Positions 43,029 through 52,090 of a stretch of DNA of 64,000 nucleotides are shown here, piece after piece (the first letter of the stretch is position 1; every line of letters starts with the position of its first letter). Origin of the DNA: an uncultured Anaerolineae bacterium (GTDB lineage: Bacteria; Chloroflexota; Anaerolineae; Aggregatilineales; Phototrophicaceae); contig CALIEB010000004.1 of NCBI GenBank assembly GCA_938022205.1, positions 1 through 64,000 on the forward strand, written 5' to 3'. Below the pieces are notes generated by a model, which was not told the DNA's origin, ran no database searches, and was given only the letters and a program-made list of their open reading frames with translations. Position numbers and translations under genes: made by a program.

Positions 43029-43579
43029 AGCTGGATTGGCTGCGCGATTACTTGGAAACCGACGACAGCACGCGGCAGGAGCGCGCCCTTGCCGCTCGCC
43101 TGCAAGAGCGCGCCCGCGCTTACGCTGCGCTGCCGCCGCCCGAGCTGCCCGAAAGCATCGAACGCTTGCCCGTCGTGACCTTCACGCTGGGGAGCGACCG
43201 CTACGCGCTGGACGTGCGCGTGGTGCGCGGCGTGCGACCGCTGGAACGCCTGACCCGCGTGCCAGCCGTGCCACCTTTCTATCAGGGTGTCGTTAACGTG
43301 CGCGGGCGCATGACCACCGTCTTTGAGCTGCGCGCCTTTCTTGACCTGCCCATCGACGACAGCACGCCGCCGCAAGAATTGCTGCTCGCCGAAGCGAACG
43401 GGTTGTTGCTGGCGATGCGCACCCACCACGTCGACGACGTGCTGTTCTTGCCTAAACCAGAAATCAACCCCTTTCATGCCCCTTATACGTTGGGCATAAC
43501 GCCAGAACGTATTGTACTATTAGACCATGAGACGCTGTTCAGCGACGAACGCTTGATAGTAGAAAGAAGCAGCTCATGA
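43022..43579 (+). CDS. cheW: CheW-type coupling protein
   Basis: The 185-residue protein has a charged helical N-terminus of about 50 residues and a CheW domain: VVTFTLGSDRYALDVRVVRGV, RVPAVPPFYQGVVNVRGRMTTVFELRAFLDLP (quoted in parts: PFYQGVVNVRGRM) and a second half ending PYTLGITPERIVLLDHETLF. CheW links receptor tips to CheA in signalling arrays. The N-terminal extension is longer than in enteric CheW. Its ATG overlaps the kinase gene by 7 bases, and its stop overlaps the receptor gene (ATGA), so all three are coupled. Confidence 0.92.
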   Translation: MLELDWLRDYLETDDSTRQERALAARLQERARAYAALPPPELPESIERLPVVTFTLGSDRYALDVRVVRGVRPLERLTRVPAVPPFYQGVVNVRGRMTTVFELRAFLDLPIDDSTPPQELLLAEANGLLLAMRTHHVDDVLFLPKPEINPFHAPYTLGITPERIVLLDHETLFSDERLIVERSSS

Positions 43580-44784
43580 TGCGCAGCTTATCGCTTATCT
43601 GGCATCCGACCGTGCTGATGACCGCCGTCGCCTGTGGGCTGGTGATGGCCGGCTTCTTGCTGGTGCTAACCGCCACACAGCCGCAGCTTGAGGCGAACGT
43701 CTGGGGTGGGCTGCCGGTTGCTGTTGCCGTTGGCTTCGTGTTTGGCGTGGTCAATTACGTGCTAAGCTACCGCCGCATGGACGCGCTGCTGAGTGAGTAC
43801 ACGGCAGTGTTGGGGCGCGTGGCGGCGGGCAACTTGACCGAGCGACTGCCTGCGCCGTCCTTGAGCGTCTCTACCCGCGAAGGGCGCACGCTGCACGCGC
43901 TGGTCGACGCGACCAACCACATGCTTGACAAGCTACAAACGCTGGTGAAGGACTTTCATGCCGCCTTGCAGCGGTTAGAAGCCGACACGCAAGCCATTCT
44001 CGCCGCCACGCAGCGGCAAATTAACATGGCGAACGAGCAAGATGCCGTCGTCACCGAAACGACTGCTACCGTCAACGAGGTGCGCGCCACCGTGACCGAG
44101 ACCGCCGAGCGCGCCCAGACGGTCGCCGAAGTCGCGCAGCTTTCGGTCAACATCTCGCGCGCGGGCATTGACGCGGTCAGCGAGACCATCGAGGGCATGG
44201 ACATCATCCGCCGCAAGGTCGAAGACATTGCCGACAACATCTTGGTGTTGAGCGAACACACGCAGCAAATTGGCGAGATTATCGCGGCGGTCAACGCGCT
44301 AGCTGACCAATCGCGCATGTTGGCACTTAACGCCAGCGTGGAGGCGGCGCGCGCGGGCGAAGAGGGCAAGGGTTTCGCGGTCGTCGCGCTGGAAGTGCGC
44401 AATCTTGCCGACCAGAACCGCGACGCGACCGTGCAAGTCCGCGAGATTTTGAGCGAAATCCAGCGCGCCACCAACATGGCGGTCATGGTCACCGAAGAAG
44501 GCAGCAAGGGGGTTGACAGCGGGCAGGTGCTGGTCAACAAGGCGGGGGATGCTATCCGCGAGCTGGCGAAAGCCATTGAGGATGCCGCGCTGGCTGCCAT
44601 GCAAATTGCCGCCTCCACGCGCCAGCAGACCATCGGCATGGATCAGCTGACCGGTGCCATGCGCACGATTAAGCACGTCACCACTGAAACGGTCAGCAGC
44701 ACGATGCAAGTGGAGGCGAGCGTTCAGCGGCTGCGCGACGCGGCGGCGCGTGTCAGCACGCTCTTAGGTGATTTGACGTTTTAG
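43576..44784 (+). CDS. Methyl-accepting chemotaxis-type receptor without a periplasmic sensor domain
   Basis: The 402-residue protein has two close N-terminal membrane helices (residues about 12-33 and 43-63) with only about ten residues between them, a HAMP-like segment (VLGRVAAGNLTERLP), and a long coiled-coil signalling domain. The conserved hairpin tip reads NALADQSRMLALNASVEAARAGEEGKGFAVVALEVRNLAD (quoted in parts: ALNASVEAARAGEEGKGFAVVA). Lacking an outer sensor, it probably detects signals in the membrane or cytoplasm, or acts only as a scaffold for the kinase. A possible methylation helix can be seen, but no cheR or cheB gene is in the window. Confidence 0.94.
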   Translation: MMRSLSLIWHPTVLMTAVACGLVMAGFLLVLTATQPQLEANVWGGLPVAVAVGFVFGVVNYVLSYRRMDALLSEYTAVLGRVAAGNLTERLPAPSLSVSTREGRTLHALVDATNHMLDKLQTLVKDFHAALQRLEADTQAILAATQRQINMANEQDAVVTETTATVNEVRATVTETAERAQTVAEVAQLSVNISRAGIDAVSETIEGMDIIRRKVEDIADNILVLSEHTQQIGEIIAAVNALADQSRMLALNASVEAARAGEEGKGFAVVALEVRNLADQNRDATVQVREILSEIQRATNMAVMVTEEGSKGVDSGQVLVNKAGDAIRELAKAIEDAALAAMQIAASTRQQTIGMDQLTGAMRTIKHVTTETVSSTMQVEASVQRLRDAAARVSTLLGDLTF

Positions 44785-44793
44785 GCGGCGACT

Positions 44794-47019
44794 ATGTCCG
44801 AGCGCGATGACCTGCTGAACATCTTTTGGGAGGAGATGGGCGATTACCTCGCCACACTCAACCAGCACTTGCTTAAGGCGGAGATGAGCAGCGGCGTGGA
44901 GCTTGGCGAGCTGTTGAAGGAGCTGAACCGCATTGCCCACAGCATGAAAGGGGCGGCGCGCGCGGTGGGCTTTAGCCTCGTTGAGACCATTGCGCATTAC
45001 ATGGAGGATATTTTCCAGCAGGCTCGCGAGCGCGGGCATGGCATTGCGCCTAACGTCGCTGACGCGCTTTACGACGGCTTGGATGTCATTCAGCGCGCCA
45101 TGAACCGTCAAGAGAACGACGCGGAGACGGTGGCGCGCGTCGTGCAGGCGTTAGAGGCGTTGGTGCTGGCACAGCAGGACACCGCCGCGCCCGAGCCCGC
45201 GCCGGTGGTGCTGCCGCCTACCGAAGAGGTAGCACTCATCCCCAGCGAGGAGACGCTGCGCGTTTCTGTGCGCAAGCTCGACCAGCTCATGGGCGAGGTT
45301 AGCGAGTTGCTTGTCGTCAAGATGCGCGGCGACTTGCGCCACAAACGCCTTAACGACCTGCGTCAGCGGCTGCATCGCTGGCAGCGCGATTGGCGTGCCG
45401 TGCGCACTGCCTACATTCGCTTAGCGCGCCGTTTGAACAACGCGCCTGCCGCGTGGGCAGAGGATTTAGGCGCGTTGTTGCGTTTTTTGGAGGAGAACCA
45501 GCGCGCGCTTGCCCATGTCACCCGCGAGCTAAACGCGCTGCACCAAATGCTCTCGGCAGACCAGCTGACGCTGACGAGCCTGACGGACACGCTGCAAGAC
45601 CACGTGAGTGGGCTGCGCATGATGCCGTTTGAGACGCTGTTCGGCGCGCTGCAGCGCATCACCCGCGACACCGCCCGCGACCTACACAAGCAGGCGGAGC
45701 TGGTCTTGCAAGGCGGGCATGTTGAGATTGACAAGCTGGTGCTAGACGCGCTGAAAGACCCACTGCTGCACTTGCTGCGCAACGCGCTTGACCACGGCAT
45801 CGAGCCGCCTGACGCGCGTGTTGCCGCGCAAAAGCCCGCGCAAGGGCGCATCGTCATTCAAGCCGAAGGGCGCGGCAATGAGCTGCAAATTCGCATCAGC
45901 GACGACGGACGCGGCATTGACATCGACAAAGTGCGCCGCCGCGCCGCCACACAGGGGCTGCTGACCGCCGCCGAAGCCGACGCGCTGGATGAGACAGGTG
46001 CCATCGCGTTGCTCTTTCAAAGCGGTTTCACCACCAGCGACAGCGTCACCACCTACAGTGGGCGCGGCTTGGGCATGGACATCGTCAAAGAGCGCGTCGA
46101 GGCGTTGCGTGGGCGTATCAGCGTCAGCAGCACGCGCGGGCAAGGCACGACGGTGAGCCTGAGCGTGCCGGTCTCGCTCACACGGCTGCGCTGTATTTTG
46201 CTGCGCGTGGGCGGCGAAGAGTACGCCATTCCGTCGATTATGGTGGCGCGCATGCTGCTCGTGCCGCGCGACGAACGCTTTACAGCGCGCGGCGTGCCGA
46301 TGATAACGCTTAACAACCGTCCCACGCCCGTGACCGCCCTCAGCGAGCTGCTGGACACGCCGCCCGCGCCGCCCGCCGACAACGCGCGCATTTTGGTGCT
46401 GCAAACCAACGAGCGCACTGTCGCCCTTGAGGTTGACGACCTTTACAATGAGCTGGAGCTGGTGCTAAAGCCGCTCGGGCGCGAGCTGGCGAACGCCCCC
46501 TTCGTGGCGGGAGCTGCCTTGCTGGGGTCAGGCGAGGTCGTGTTGGTGTTGGACGCGCACGACCTTATGCGCAAAGCCAGCGGCGACCGCATGCCGCGTC
46601 AGCGGCGGCTGCTCACGCCCGCCCAAAGCGCGCCGCGCCGTGTGCGCGTGCTGATTGTCGACGACAGCATCACGACGCGCACGCTTGAGAAGAACATTCT
46701 TGAGGCGGCGGGCTTCGTCGTCAGCGTGGCGACTGACGGCGTAGAGGCGTGGGCAATGCTGCAGGATGCCGACGCGCTGCCCGATGTGTTAATCAGCGAC
46801 GTAGAGATGCCACGCATGAACGGGCTTGATCTCACGCAGCGCGTCAAGGGCGACCCGCGCACCCGCAACCTGCCTGTTATTCTGCTGACCTCGCTCAGCA
46901 AGCCCGAGCAGCGCGAAGCAGGACTGCGCGTGGGGGCGGATGCTTATCTGGTCAAAAGCCGCTTTGACCAGAACGAACTCTTACAAACCCTGCAGAGCGT
47001 GTTGGTTAACAATGCGTAA
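44794..47019 (+). CDS. cheA: CheA histidine kinase with C-terminal receiver
   Basis: The 741-residue protein has an Hpt domain with H49 in RIAHSMKGAARAVGF, a dimerisation region, a HATPase domain (HLLRNALDHGIEPPDARV, ISDDGRGIDIDK, YSGRGLGMDIVKERVEAL), a CheW-like domain (LTRLRCILLRVGGEEYAIP) and a receiver (about 620-741: VLIVDDSITTRTLEKNIL, VLISDVEMPRMNGLDLT, ILLTSLSKPEQREAG, YLVKSRF). No P2 docking domain is evident. Fused CheA-receiver proteins occur in systems that control pili, development or gene expression (ChpA, FrzE). It follows the receptor gene by 9 bases and ends the operon. No separate CheY with output is adjacent. Confidence 0.95.
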   Translation: MSERDDLLNIFWEEMGDYLATLNQHLLKAEMSSGVELGELLKELNRIAHSMKGAARAVGFSLVETIAHYMEDIFQQARERGHGIAPNVADALYDGLDVIQRAMNRQENDAETVARVVQALEALVLAQQDTAAPEPAPVVLPPTEEVALIPSEETLRVSVRKLDQLMGEVSELLVVKMRGDLRHKRLNDLRQRLHRWQRDWRAVRTAYIRLARRLNNAPAAWAEDLGALLRFLEENQRALAHVTRELNALHQMLSADQLTLTSLTDTLQDHVSGLRMMPFETLFGALQRITRDTARDLHKQAELVLQGGHVEIDKLVLDALKDPLLHLLRNALDHGIEPPDARVAAQKPAQGRIVIQAEGRGNELQIRISDDGRGIDIDKVRRRAATQGLLTAAEADALDETGAIALLFQSGFTTSDSVTTYSGRGLGMDIVKERVEALRGRISVSSTRGQGTTVSLSVPVSLTRLRCILLRVGGEEYAIPSIMVARMLLVPRDERFTARGVPMITLNNRPTPVTALSELLDTPPAPPADNARILVLQTNERTVALEVDDLYNELELVLKPLGRELANAPFVAGAALLGSGEVVLVLDAHDLMRKASGDRMPRQRRLLTPAQSAPRRVRVLIVDDSITTRTLEKNILEAAGFVVSVATDGVEAWAMLQDADALPDVLISDVEMPRMNGLDLTQRVKGDPRTRNLPVILLTSLSKPEQREAGLRVGADAYLVKSRFDQNELLQTLQSVLVNNA

Positions 47020-47071
47020 GAAAAACACGCTTAGGTATAAAATCTGTTATGAAAGGGAAAATATAGCAAGG

Positions 47072-47128
47072 TTTTAACCAAAATCGGGCATGTTTTTAAC
47101 GTTAAAATCGCGTATACTGTGTTACACA
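47072..47128 (+). promoter_or_regulatory. Promoter region with clustered palindromes before the Cys-rich gene
   Basis: TTTTAAC occurs at 47072-47078 and 47094-47100, 22 bases apart, and inverted at 47101-47107, so that TTTTAACGTTAAAA is a perfect 14-bp palindrome. A -10 box TATACT follows at 47113-47118, and TGTGT-T-ACACA (47118-47128) covers the likely start point. The layout fits a tightly regulated promoter, inferred from symmetry. Confidence 0.5.
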
Positions 47129-47155
47129 TAACAAACCTTAACTAACGGTTTCTCT

Positions 47156-47809
47156 ATGCACCAATATCCCGACTGCACAAACTGCGTGTTCTATAACAAG
47201 CAAGCCAAGCACCATCGCCACTGTGGCAAACATAGCTTCGTGATGCCGTTGATTGATTGGCAGATGATTTGCGCGGACTGGCAGACCAAATTGCCGCACC
47301 TGCAAGTGCAGTTACCGTTTACGCCCGAGCGGCAAATGCTATATTACTATTCTATGGCGCGTGGCTTCATTGTGCAGCCGTTGGTCGCGTTCACACAGCT
47401 CAACAACGTCGTCATCAGCGTGTCGCTGCGGCACGATGAAGCCTATGGCTGGATCATTTACCCGCGCCGGCAAACGCACTTTTTCCCGCCGCCGCAAGAG
47501 CTGGTCAACGTGGTCATTGACGGACGCACTTGCAAGTTTCAGGTGGTCAACGAGGAGCGCAACTTAGCCACAGAGATTATCCCCACCGAAGACGGTTGGG
47601 ACGAGCAGTTCCACAGCCGCCAGATTTTCATGCTCTACAGCGTGGAATCGCCGACGCTACTCTACGATTGGCTGAAGACCATTATGGACGTTGACGCTTA
47701 CATCGCTGATACGCTCTCGCCCAGCGTGTTTGCTTTCTTAGAAGTAGCGGGCAACGACGTAGATTACGCGCTGTTCCCCGATTTGCTGTTCTACGAGCAG
47801 TATCTTTAG
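47156..47809 (+). CDS. Cys/His-rich N-terminal protein of unknown function
   Basis: The 217-residue protein begins with a likely metal site: C7-x2-C10, then HHRHCGKH (C23) and C39, in a pattern that could hold zinc or an iron-sulfur cluster. The rest is a beta-rich soluble domain (LNNVVISVSLRHDEAYGWIIYPR, IFMLYSVESPTLLYDWL) followed by an acidic C-terminus (EVAGNDVDYALFPDL). I know no family. No signal peptide. It is not preceded by a ribosome site that stands out. It follows the chemosensory operon after 136 bases and has its own promoter region rich in palindromes, so it is more likely separately controlled than part of the operon. Confidence 0.75.
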   Translation: MHQYPDCTNCVFYNKQAKHHRHCGKHSFVMPLIDWQMICADWQTKLPHLQVQLPFTPERQMLYYYSMARGFIVQPLVAFTQLNNVVISVSLRHDEAYGWIIYPRRQTHFFPPPQELVNVVIDGRTCKFQVVNEERNLATEIIPTEDGWDEQFHSRQIFMLYSVESPTLLYDWLKTIMDVDAYIADTLSPSVFAFLEVAGNDVDYALFPDLLFYEQYL

Positions 47810-48291
47810 AGCTGGCTGCACGCCGCCAACAGGAGTTCCAGCGCAGCGGCGGCACTCGCGCGCTTGTTGGCGATGCGGTCGCCTGCCCAGACGAAGCGTT
47901 CGACGCGCACGCCCTGCGCGCTGGCAAGTGCCACATAGACCAAGCCCACCGGCTTTTCCGGCGTGCCGCCGCCGGGTCCGGCGATGCCCGTCACGCTGAG
48001 CGCGAAGGTCGCGCCGAAGAGGCGCAGCGCGCCCTCTGCCATCGCCTGCGCGGTAGGCGCGCTGACCGCGCCATGCGCCAGCAGCGTAGCTTCTGGCACG
48101 CCGAGCAGTGCTATCTTGGCGGCATTGCTGTAGGCTACCACGCCGCCTAGCACGTAGTCCGAGCTGCCCGCCACGTCGGTAAGCGCGCTTAACACAAGCC
48201 CGCCCGTGCAAGATTCTGCCGCGCACACGCTGGCGGCACGCGCGCGCAGTGCCGCGCCGACCCGCTGCGACTGTTCCAACAAGCTGTCCAT
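47806..48291 (-). CDS. pncC: Nicotinamide-nucleotide amidase (CinA C-terminal domain protein)
   Basis: The 161-residue protein corresponds to the C-terminal amidase domain of CinA as a stand-alone form. Motifs include VCAAESCTGGLVLSALTDVAGSS, GGVVAYSNAAKIALLGVP, LSVTGIAGPGGGTPEKPVGLVYVA and the final FVWAGDRIANKRASAAAALELL (all quoted partially). PncC enzymes deamidate NMN to NaMN in NAD recycling. The longer two-domain form with the ADP-ribose pyrophosphatase half is not present. It overlaps the convergent unknown gene by 4 bases. Confidence 0.9.
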   Translation of the reverse strand: MDSLLEQSQRVGAALRARAASVCAAESCTGGLVLSALTDVAGSSDYVLGGVVAYSNAAKIALLGVPEATLLAHGAVSAPTAQAMAEGALRLFGATFALSVTGIAGPGGGTPEKPVGLVYVALASAQGVRVERFVWAGDRIANKRASAAAALELLLAACSQL

Positions 48292-48385
48292 GCCGTGCCT
48301 TTCTGGGTTGGTTTGATGGTGGTAGGTAGCCTTAAATTAGGTATAATCAACGTCAAGCAACGCTTGAACGTGGAACAATTCCCCA

Positions 48386-49156
48386 ATGCACACCTTTTTG
48401 CTCACCGTTGTGACGATTTTGATTGCCCTAATGGCAGTGTTGCTGTTGGTGAGCTGTGCGCCGTCGCCTATCATAACGCCAACGCCGCAACCCCAACATC
48501 CCCAAGTCACCATGACCGTTTGGCTGCTTAACACGCCCACGCCCACCCTGACCGTGCCAGCCACACGCCCGACCACCGCCGCGCTGTTGGACGTGCAGCC
48601 GCCGACCTGTTACGAGCTGCCAGAGCGACAGCTGTGGTGCTTAGGGCGCGTTTGGAACGGTAGCACGCAGCCGCTAGAAAACGTGCGCCTGACGTTTGAT
48701 GTAGACGGCAGAGTGCAGACGGTGCGCCTTGAGCAGCGCGTTGTCCATGCGGGTGAATTCGCGCCCTATCGCCTGGTGATACAAGGGGCAAGCACCCGCC
48801 CGCCGCGCTTGCTCTCCCAGCAGGCGCAGCCCAGCACCGCTAAGCCTACGCCGCTGCGCTTGCTGGCACTGGACGCGCGCTACTTGGCAGATGCGCAAAG
48901 CTACGGGCGTTATGAGCTAGAACTCAGCGTGGTCAACGACAGCCCCGCGCCCGTTTATAAGGCGCGCCTGATTATCACGCTGCTAGACCAAGCGGGGCGC
49001 GTGGTCGGCTATCGCGTGGTCGAAATTGCCGACGAGCTGAACGCGGGCGCACGCCTGCCGGTCCTCGCGTCGATTGTACCGCTGGCACTCGCCGAAAGCT
49101 ACACGCCGCTGGTGACGCTGGCAAGCGATCCGTTCCCCACGCTTGCACCACGCTAG
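48386..49156 (+). CDS. Lipoprotein of unknown function
   Basis: The 256-residue protein has a hydrophobic signal and lipobox LVSC with Cys24, then a Thr/Pro linker (TPTPQPQHPQ, NTPTPTLTVPATRPTT). The outer part contains two beta-rich stretches resembling FxLYD-type or transglutaminase-like stalk domains (LWCLGRVWNGSTQPLENVRLTF, YELELSVVNDSPAPVYKARLIITL, quoted in parts), each about 100 residues, so a duplicated Ig-like domain is likely. No catalytic motif. TATAAT at 48342-48347 lies 38 bases upstream. It is followed by the L,D-transpeptidase gene after 73 bases on the same strand. Confidence 0.7.
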   Translation: MHTFLLTVVTILIALMAVLLLVSCAPSPIITPTPQPQHPQVTMTVWLLNTPTPTLTVPATRPTTAALLDVQPPTCYELPERQLWCLGRVWNGSTQPLENVRLTFDVDGRVQTVRLEQRVVHAGEFAPYRLVIQGASTRPPRLLSQQAQPSTAKPTPLRLLALDARYLADAQSYGRYELELSVVNDSPAPVYKARLIITLLDQAGRVVGYRVVEIADELNAGARLPVLASIVPLALAESYTPLVTLASDPFPTLAPR

Positions 49157-49229
49157 GCGGTCTCACCCTTTCGCATGTCGCGTTTTTTGGCACAATTGCC
49201 CTAGTTTTGTCTGGAACAGAGGAGTATCC

Positions 49230-50384
49230 ATGCGTCTTTACGCTTTCTTTGGCGCGAGCGCGCTGCTGCTGCTTGCCCTGCTGACGACCACGCCGCACGC
49301 GCAAAGCGGCGCGCTGACCGCTTTTGCTACCAACACGCCTGCCGCCGCGCTTGCGCCCACTAGCACGCCCACCGCGTTGCTGCCTACGTCGCAGCCGCTA
49401 CAAATCTTCGAAGCTCCTGAATGCCGCTACGTGGCAGGGCAGCCGACCTCGCAAGCCTGCCGCGACCTCATCGCGCGCTATCCCAAGCCCGTCTTTCAGA
49501 CTATCGCACAGGATGGCTACACGCTGGATAACTACAGCTTCTGGCGCGTGGGGCCGCAGCCGGTGACGACCTACGACGCGCCCAACGGCAGCCCTAACGG
49601 ACAAATCCCACGGGGCTTTAACTTCGTGCGCGTTATCAACCAAACCGACGGCTGGATTCAATCGCAAAGTGGCAGCTGGATTGCCAAGAGCGATGCCTAC
49701 TACGTGCGCCCGTCTTATTTCACCGGCGTGCTGCTGCCCGAAGGCTGGAATCAACCGTTTGGCTGGATTTTGGACACGACGGGCATTTACGCTTCGCTCA
49801 CGCCCGGCGGCAAAAGCACGCCCGAAAGTGGGCTTGTGCCGCGTCATTACGAGCTGTTCAACATCTTCGCCGAAGCGCAGGACGAAGACGGTTGGACGTG
49901 GTACATGGTGGGTGTTGACCAGTGGGTCAAGCAAATTTACATGACGGTCATTAAGCCCATCGCCCGCCCCGAAGGCGTGACAGGCCGTTGGGTAGCGGTC
50001 GATTTGTTCGAGCAGTCGCTCGTGGCGTACGAGGACGACCGCCCGGTGTTCGCCACGCTCATCAGCACGGGGCTGCCCGGCACTGAGACGAGAGAGGGCT
50101 TGTTCACCGTGTGGGCGCGGCTGGAACGCGACGGCATGAGCGGGGCAACTGGCGCGCCTAACGCCTATGACCTGCAGAGCGTCCCTTGGGTGCAATACTT
50201 CGACGGCAGCATCAGCCTGCACGGCACGTATTGGCACGACTTGTTCGGCTATCGGCGCAGCCGTGGCTGTGTCAACCTGAGCATTAGCGACGCGCGTTGG
50301 CTGTATCGCTTCTTCGACCCGCCCGCTGACAATCCCAATGCGCCGCGCTACGTCTACGTTCACAGCTCGGGCGAATACCGCTAG
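49230..50384 (+). CDS. L,D-transpeptidase (YkuD domain), secreted
   Basis: The 384-residue protein has a signal peptide (residues about 1-24, ending TPHAQS), a Thr/Pro-rich spacer, a central region of about 200 residues containing SH3-like phrases (NGQIPRGFNFVRVINQTDGW), and a YkuD domain at the end. The catalytic motif is visible as HGTYWH followed by SRGCVNLSISDARWLY, with the active cysteine in RGCVN. These enzymes form 3-3 cross-links in peptidoglycan or attach proteins to it. GGAG lies eight bases before the ATG at 49230. It converges on the TlpA-like gene, overlapping by CTAG. Confidence 0.92.
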   Translation: MRLYAFFGASALLLLALLTTTPHAQSGALTAFATNTPAAALAPTSTPTALLPTSQPLQIFEAPECRYVAGQPTSQACRDLIARYPKPVFQTIAQDGYTLDNYSFWRVGPQPVTTYDAPNGSPNGQIPRGFNFVRVINQTDGWIQSQSGSWIAKSDAYYVRPSYFTGVLLPEGWNQPFGWILDTTGIYASLTPGGKSTPESGLVPRHYELFNIFAEAQDEDGWTWYMVGVDQWVKQIYMTVIKPIARPEGVTGRWVAVDLFEQSLVAYEDDRPVFATLISTGLPGTETREGLFTVWARLERDGMSGATGAPNAYDLQSVPWVQYFDGSISLHGTYWHDLFGYRRSRGCVNLSISDARWLYRFFDPPADNPNAPRYVYVHSSGEYR

Positions 50385-50968
50385 TTGCGGCTTTCGACGC
50401 GAATAATTTCGGCGTATTGGCGAATGTTGCGCTCGGTCATCTCGCCGATGTGCATGTAGCGTACGATGCCGTCCGCGTCGATGATGAACGTCACTGGGAT
50501 GTTGGCAACGCCGTAAGCGCGCCGCACGTCAGAGCTGTAGTCCATTGCCACCGGCACGCCAACGATGTCGTACTGCGCGAAGAAACGGCGCACCTCTTCG
50601 TCTTTCTCGCCAAAGTTGACGGTGAGCAAAGCCAACCCCGCGCTCTCTTCGCTGGCGAAAAAGTCCATAAAGGCGGGGATCTCGCGACGGCACGGCTCGC
50701 AGGTGGTCTGCCAGAAATTCAGAAAAAGCGGCGTGCCAGCGTAATCCGCCAGCGTGACCATGCCGCCGTCTAGCCGCTCGAGACGAAAGCCGGGCGCGTT
50801 GTAGTTGATGAGTTGGGCTTGGCTGCGCGTCAGCGGCTCGGGCGTGGGCAGCGCGCTGCGCCGTTCCGCCGCCACCATCAGCAGCGCGACGACAATGCCC
50901 GCTAGCGGCAGCAGCAAAAACAGCACCAGCACCGGCGCGGGCTTGTTAGAGGGCGTAGGTTGGGTCAT
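50381..50968 (-). CDS. TlpA/ResA-type membrane-anchored thioredoxin
   Basis: The 195-residue protein has one N-terminal membrane helix (residues about 11-32) and an extracytoplasmic thioredoxin domain: APGFRLERLDGGMVTLADYAG, then LFLNFWQTTCEPCRREIP with the active site CEPC, and VANIPVTFIIDADGIVRY with the cis-proline. Members keep cysteines of apocytochrome c or other exported proteins reduced. This fits a cell that makes heme-copper oxidases. It follows ychF by 42 bases on the minus strand and may be cotranscribed with it. Confidence 0.93.
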   Translation of the reverse strand: MTQPTPSNKPAPVLVLFLLLPLAGIVVALLMVAAERRSALPTPEPLTRSQAQLINYNAPGFRLERLDGGMVTLADYAGTPLFLNFWQTTCEPCRREIPAFMDFFASEESAGLALLTVNFGEKDEEVRRFFAQYDIVGVPVAMDYSSDVRRAYGVANIPVTFIIDADGIVRYMHIGEMTERNIRQYAEIIRVESRN

Positions 50969-51010
50969 GCGTGTTCTCTTTCTAAGCGGCGCGCCGCTGG
51001 TTCAAACGAC

Positions 51011-52090
51011 TTAGTTGCTGTGGCGAAAAACCATCACGTCGCCATCTTGTACGACGTACTCTTTGCTCTCGAGGCGCATCTTGCCTGCTGCTTTGACGGC
51101 TTTTTCGCTGCCTAGCTCGATGAGGTCGCGGTAGGCGGTGACTTCGGCGCGAATGAAGCCCGCTTGGATGTCGCTGTGGATTGCGCCCGCCGCCTCCCAA
51201 GCCGTCGCACCTTGTGGGATGCTCCAAGCGCGGGACTCTTTGTCGCCCGCCGTCAAGAACGAGTGAATGCCCAACAACTCATAGCTCAGGCGAATAACCT
51301 GCGCCGCGCTCAGCTCGCGAATCCCGTACTCTTCCATAAACAGCGCGGCATCTTCGGGGGGAAGCTGTGCTAGCTCGGCTTCGAGCGCGGCTTGGATAGC
51401 GATGTGCTTGGCGCGGCGATAGCTATAGCGCACGTGGCGGTCTTGCTCGCGCACTTGGTCGCCTAAGTTCAGCACAATCAGCACCGGCTTGAGCGTCAAA
51501 AAGCCGTAGCCGCCGATGAGCTTCAGCTCCTCGTTGGTCAGGTCAAGGTTGCGCAGCGGCGCGCCGCTGTCGACGTGTGCCTTGAGCTTTTCTAGCAGCG
51601 GCAGCTCCTCTTGCATGAGCTTCTCGGCGCGCTTGCCCTTGATGCGCAGCTCGTTCTGTACTTTTTCAAGGCGCGTCTCAATCGACAGCGTGTCGAGCAG
51701 CAAAAACTCGCTGTCGAGAATCTCGAGGTCGCGCTGCGGGTCAACGCTGTTGTAAGGGTGCGGCACGGTCTCGCTGCGGAAGACGCGCAGCACATGCACG
51801 AAGCCATCGACCTGCTGCAGGGCGGTGCGAAACGCGCCGGAAAGCCCGCCCTTGCCAACGCCCTTGTCCAGCCCGCCGATGTCGGTGTAGGTGATGGTCG
51901 TGTAGACTTTTTTCTTGGATTGGTACATCTCGGCGAGCTTGTCGACGCGCTCGTCGGGGACGTTCACGATGGCGGTGTTCACCTCAAATTGTCCGCTGCT
52001 AACCGGGCTAGTGGGGATATTGCCGCCCGTCAGCGCGTTAAACAGGGTGGTTTTGCCGCTGTTGGGCAAGCCGATAATTCCTAAACGCAT
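51011..52090 (-). CDS. ychF: Obg-family GTP/ATP-binding protein YchF
   Basis: YchF is a conserved P-loop protein that prefers ATP and interacts with ribosomes, with a role in translation stress. The 359-residue protein has G1 LGIIGLPNSGKTTLFNALTGG (P-loop GLPNSGKT), G3 YTDIGGLDKGVGKGGLSGAF, the G4 variant VLNLGDQV replacing NKxD, a coiled-coil (ELRIKGKRAEKLMQEELPLL), and a C-terminal TGS domain ending KEYVVQDGDVMVFRHSN. This matches YchF in order and length. AAAGGA precedes the ATG at 52090; the frame extension to 52120 is rejected. Confidence 0.96.
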   Translation of the reverse strand: MRLGIIGLPNSGKTTLFNALTGGNIPTSPVSSGQFEVNTAIVNVPDERVDKLAEMYQSKKKVYTTITYTDIGGLDKGVGKGGLSGAFRTALQQVDGFVHVLRVFRSETVPHPYNSVDPQRDLEILDSEFLLLDTLSIETRLEKVQNELRIKGKRAEKLMQEELPLLEKLKAHVDSGAPLRNLDLTNEELKLIGGYGFLTLKPVLIVLNLGDQVREQDRHVRYSYRRAKHIAIQAALEAELAQLPPEDAALFMEEYGIRELSAAQVIRLSYELLGIHSFLTAGDKESRAWSIPQGATAWEAAGAIHSDIQAGFIRAEVTAYRDLIELGSEKAVKAAGKMRLESKEYVVQDGDVMVFRHSN

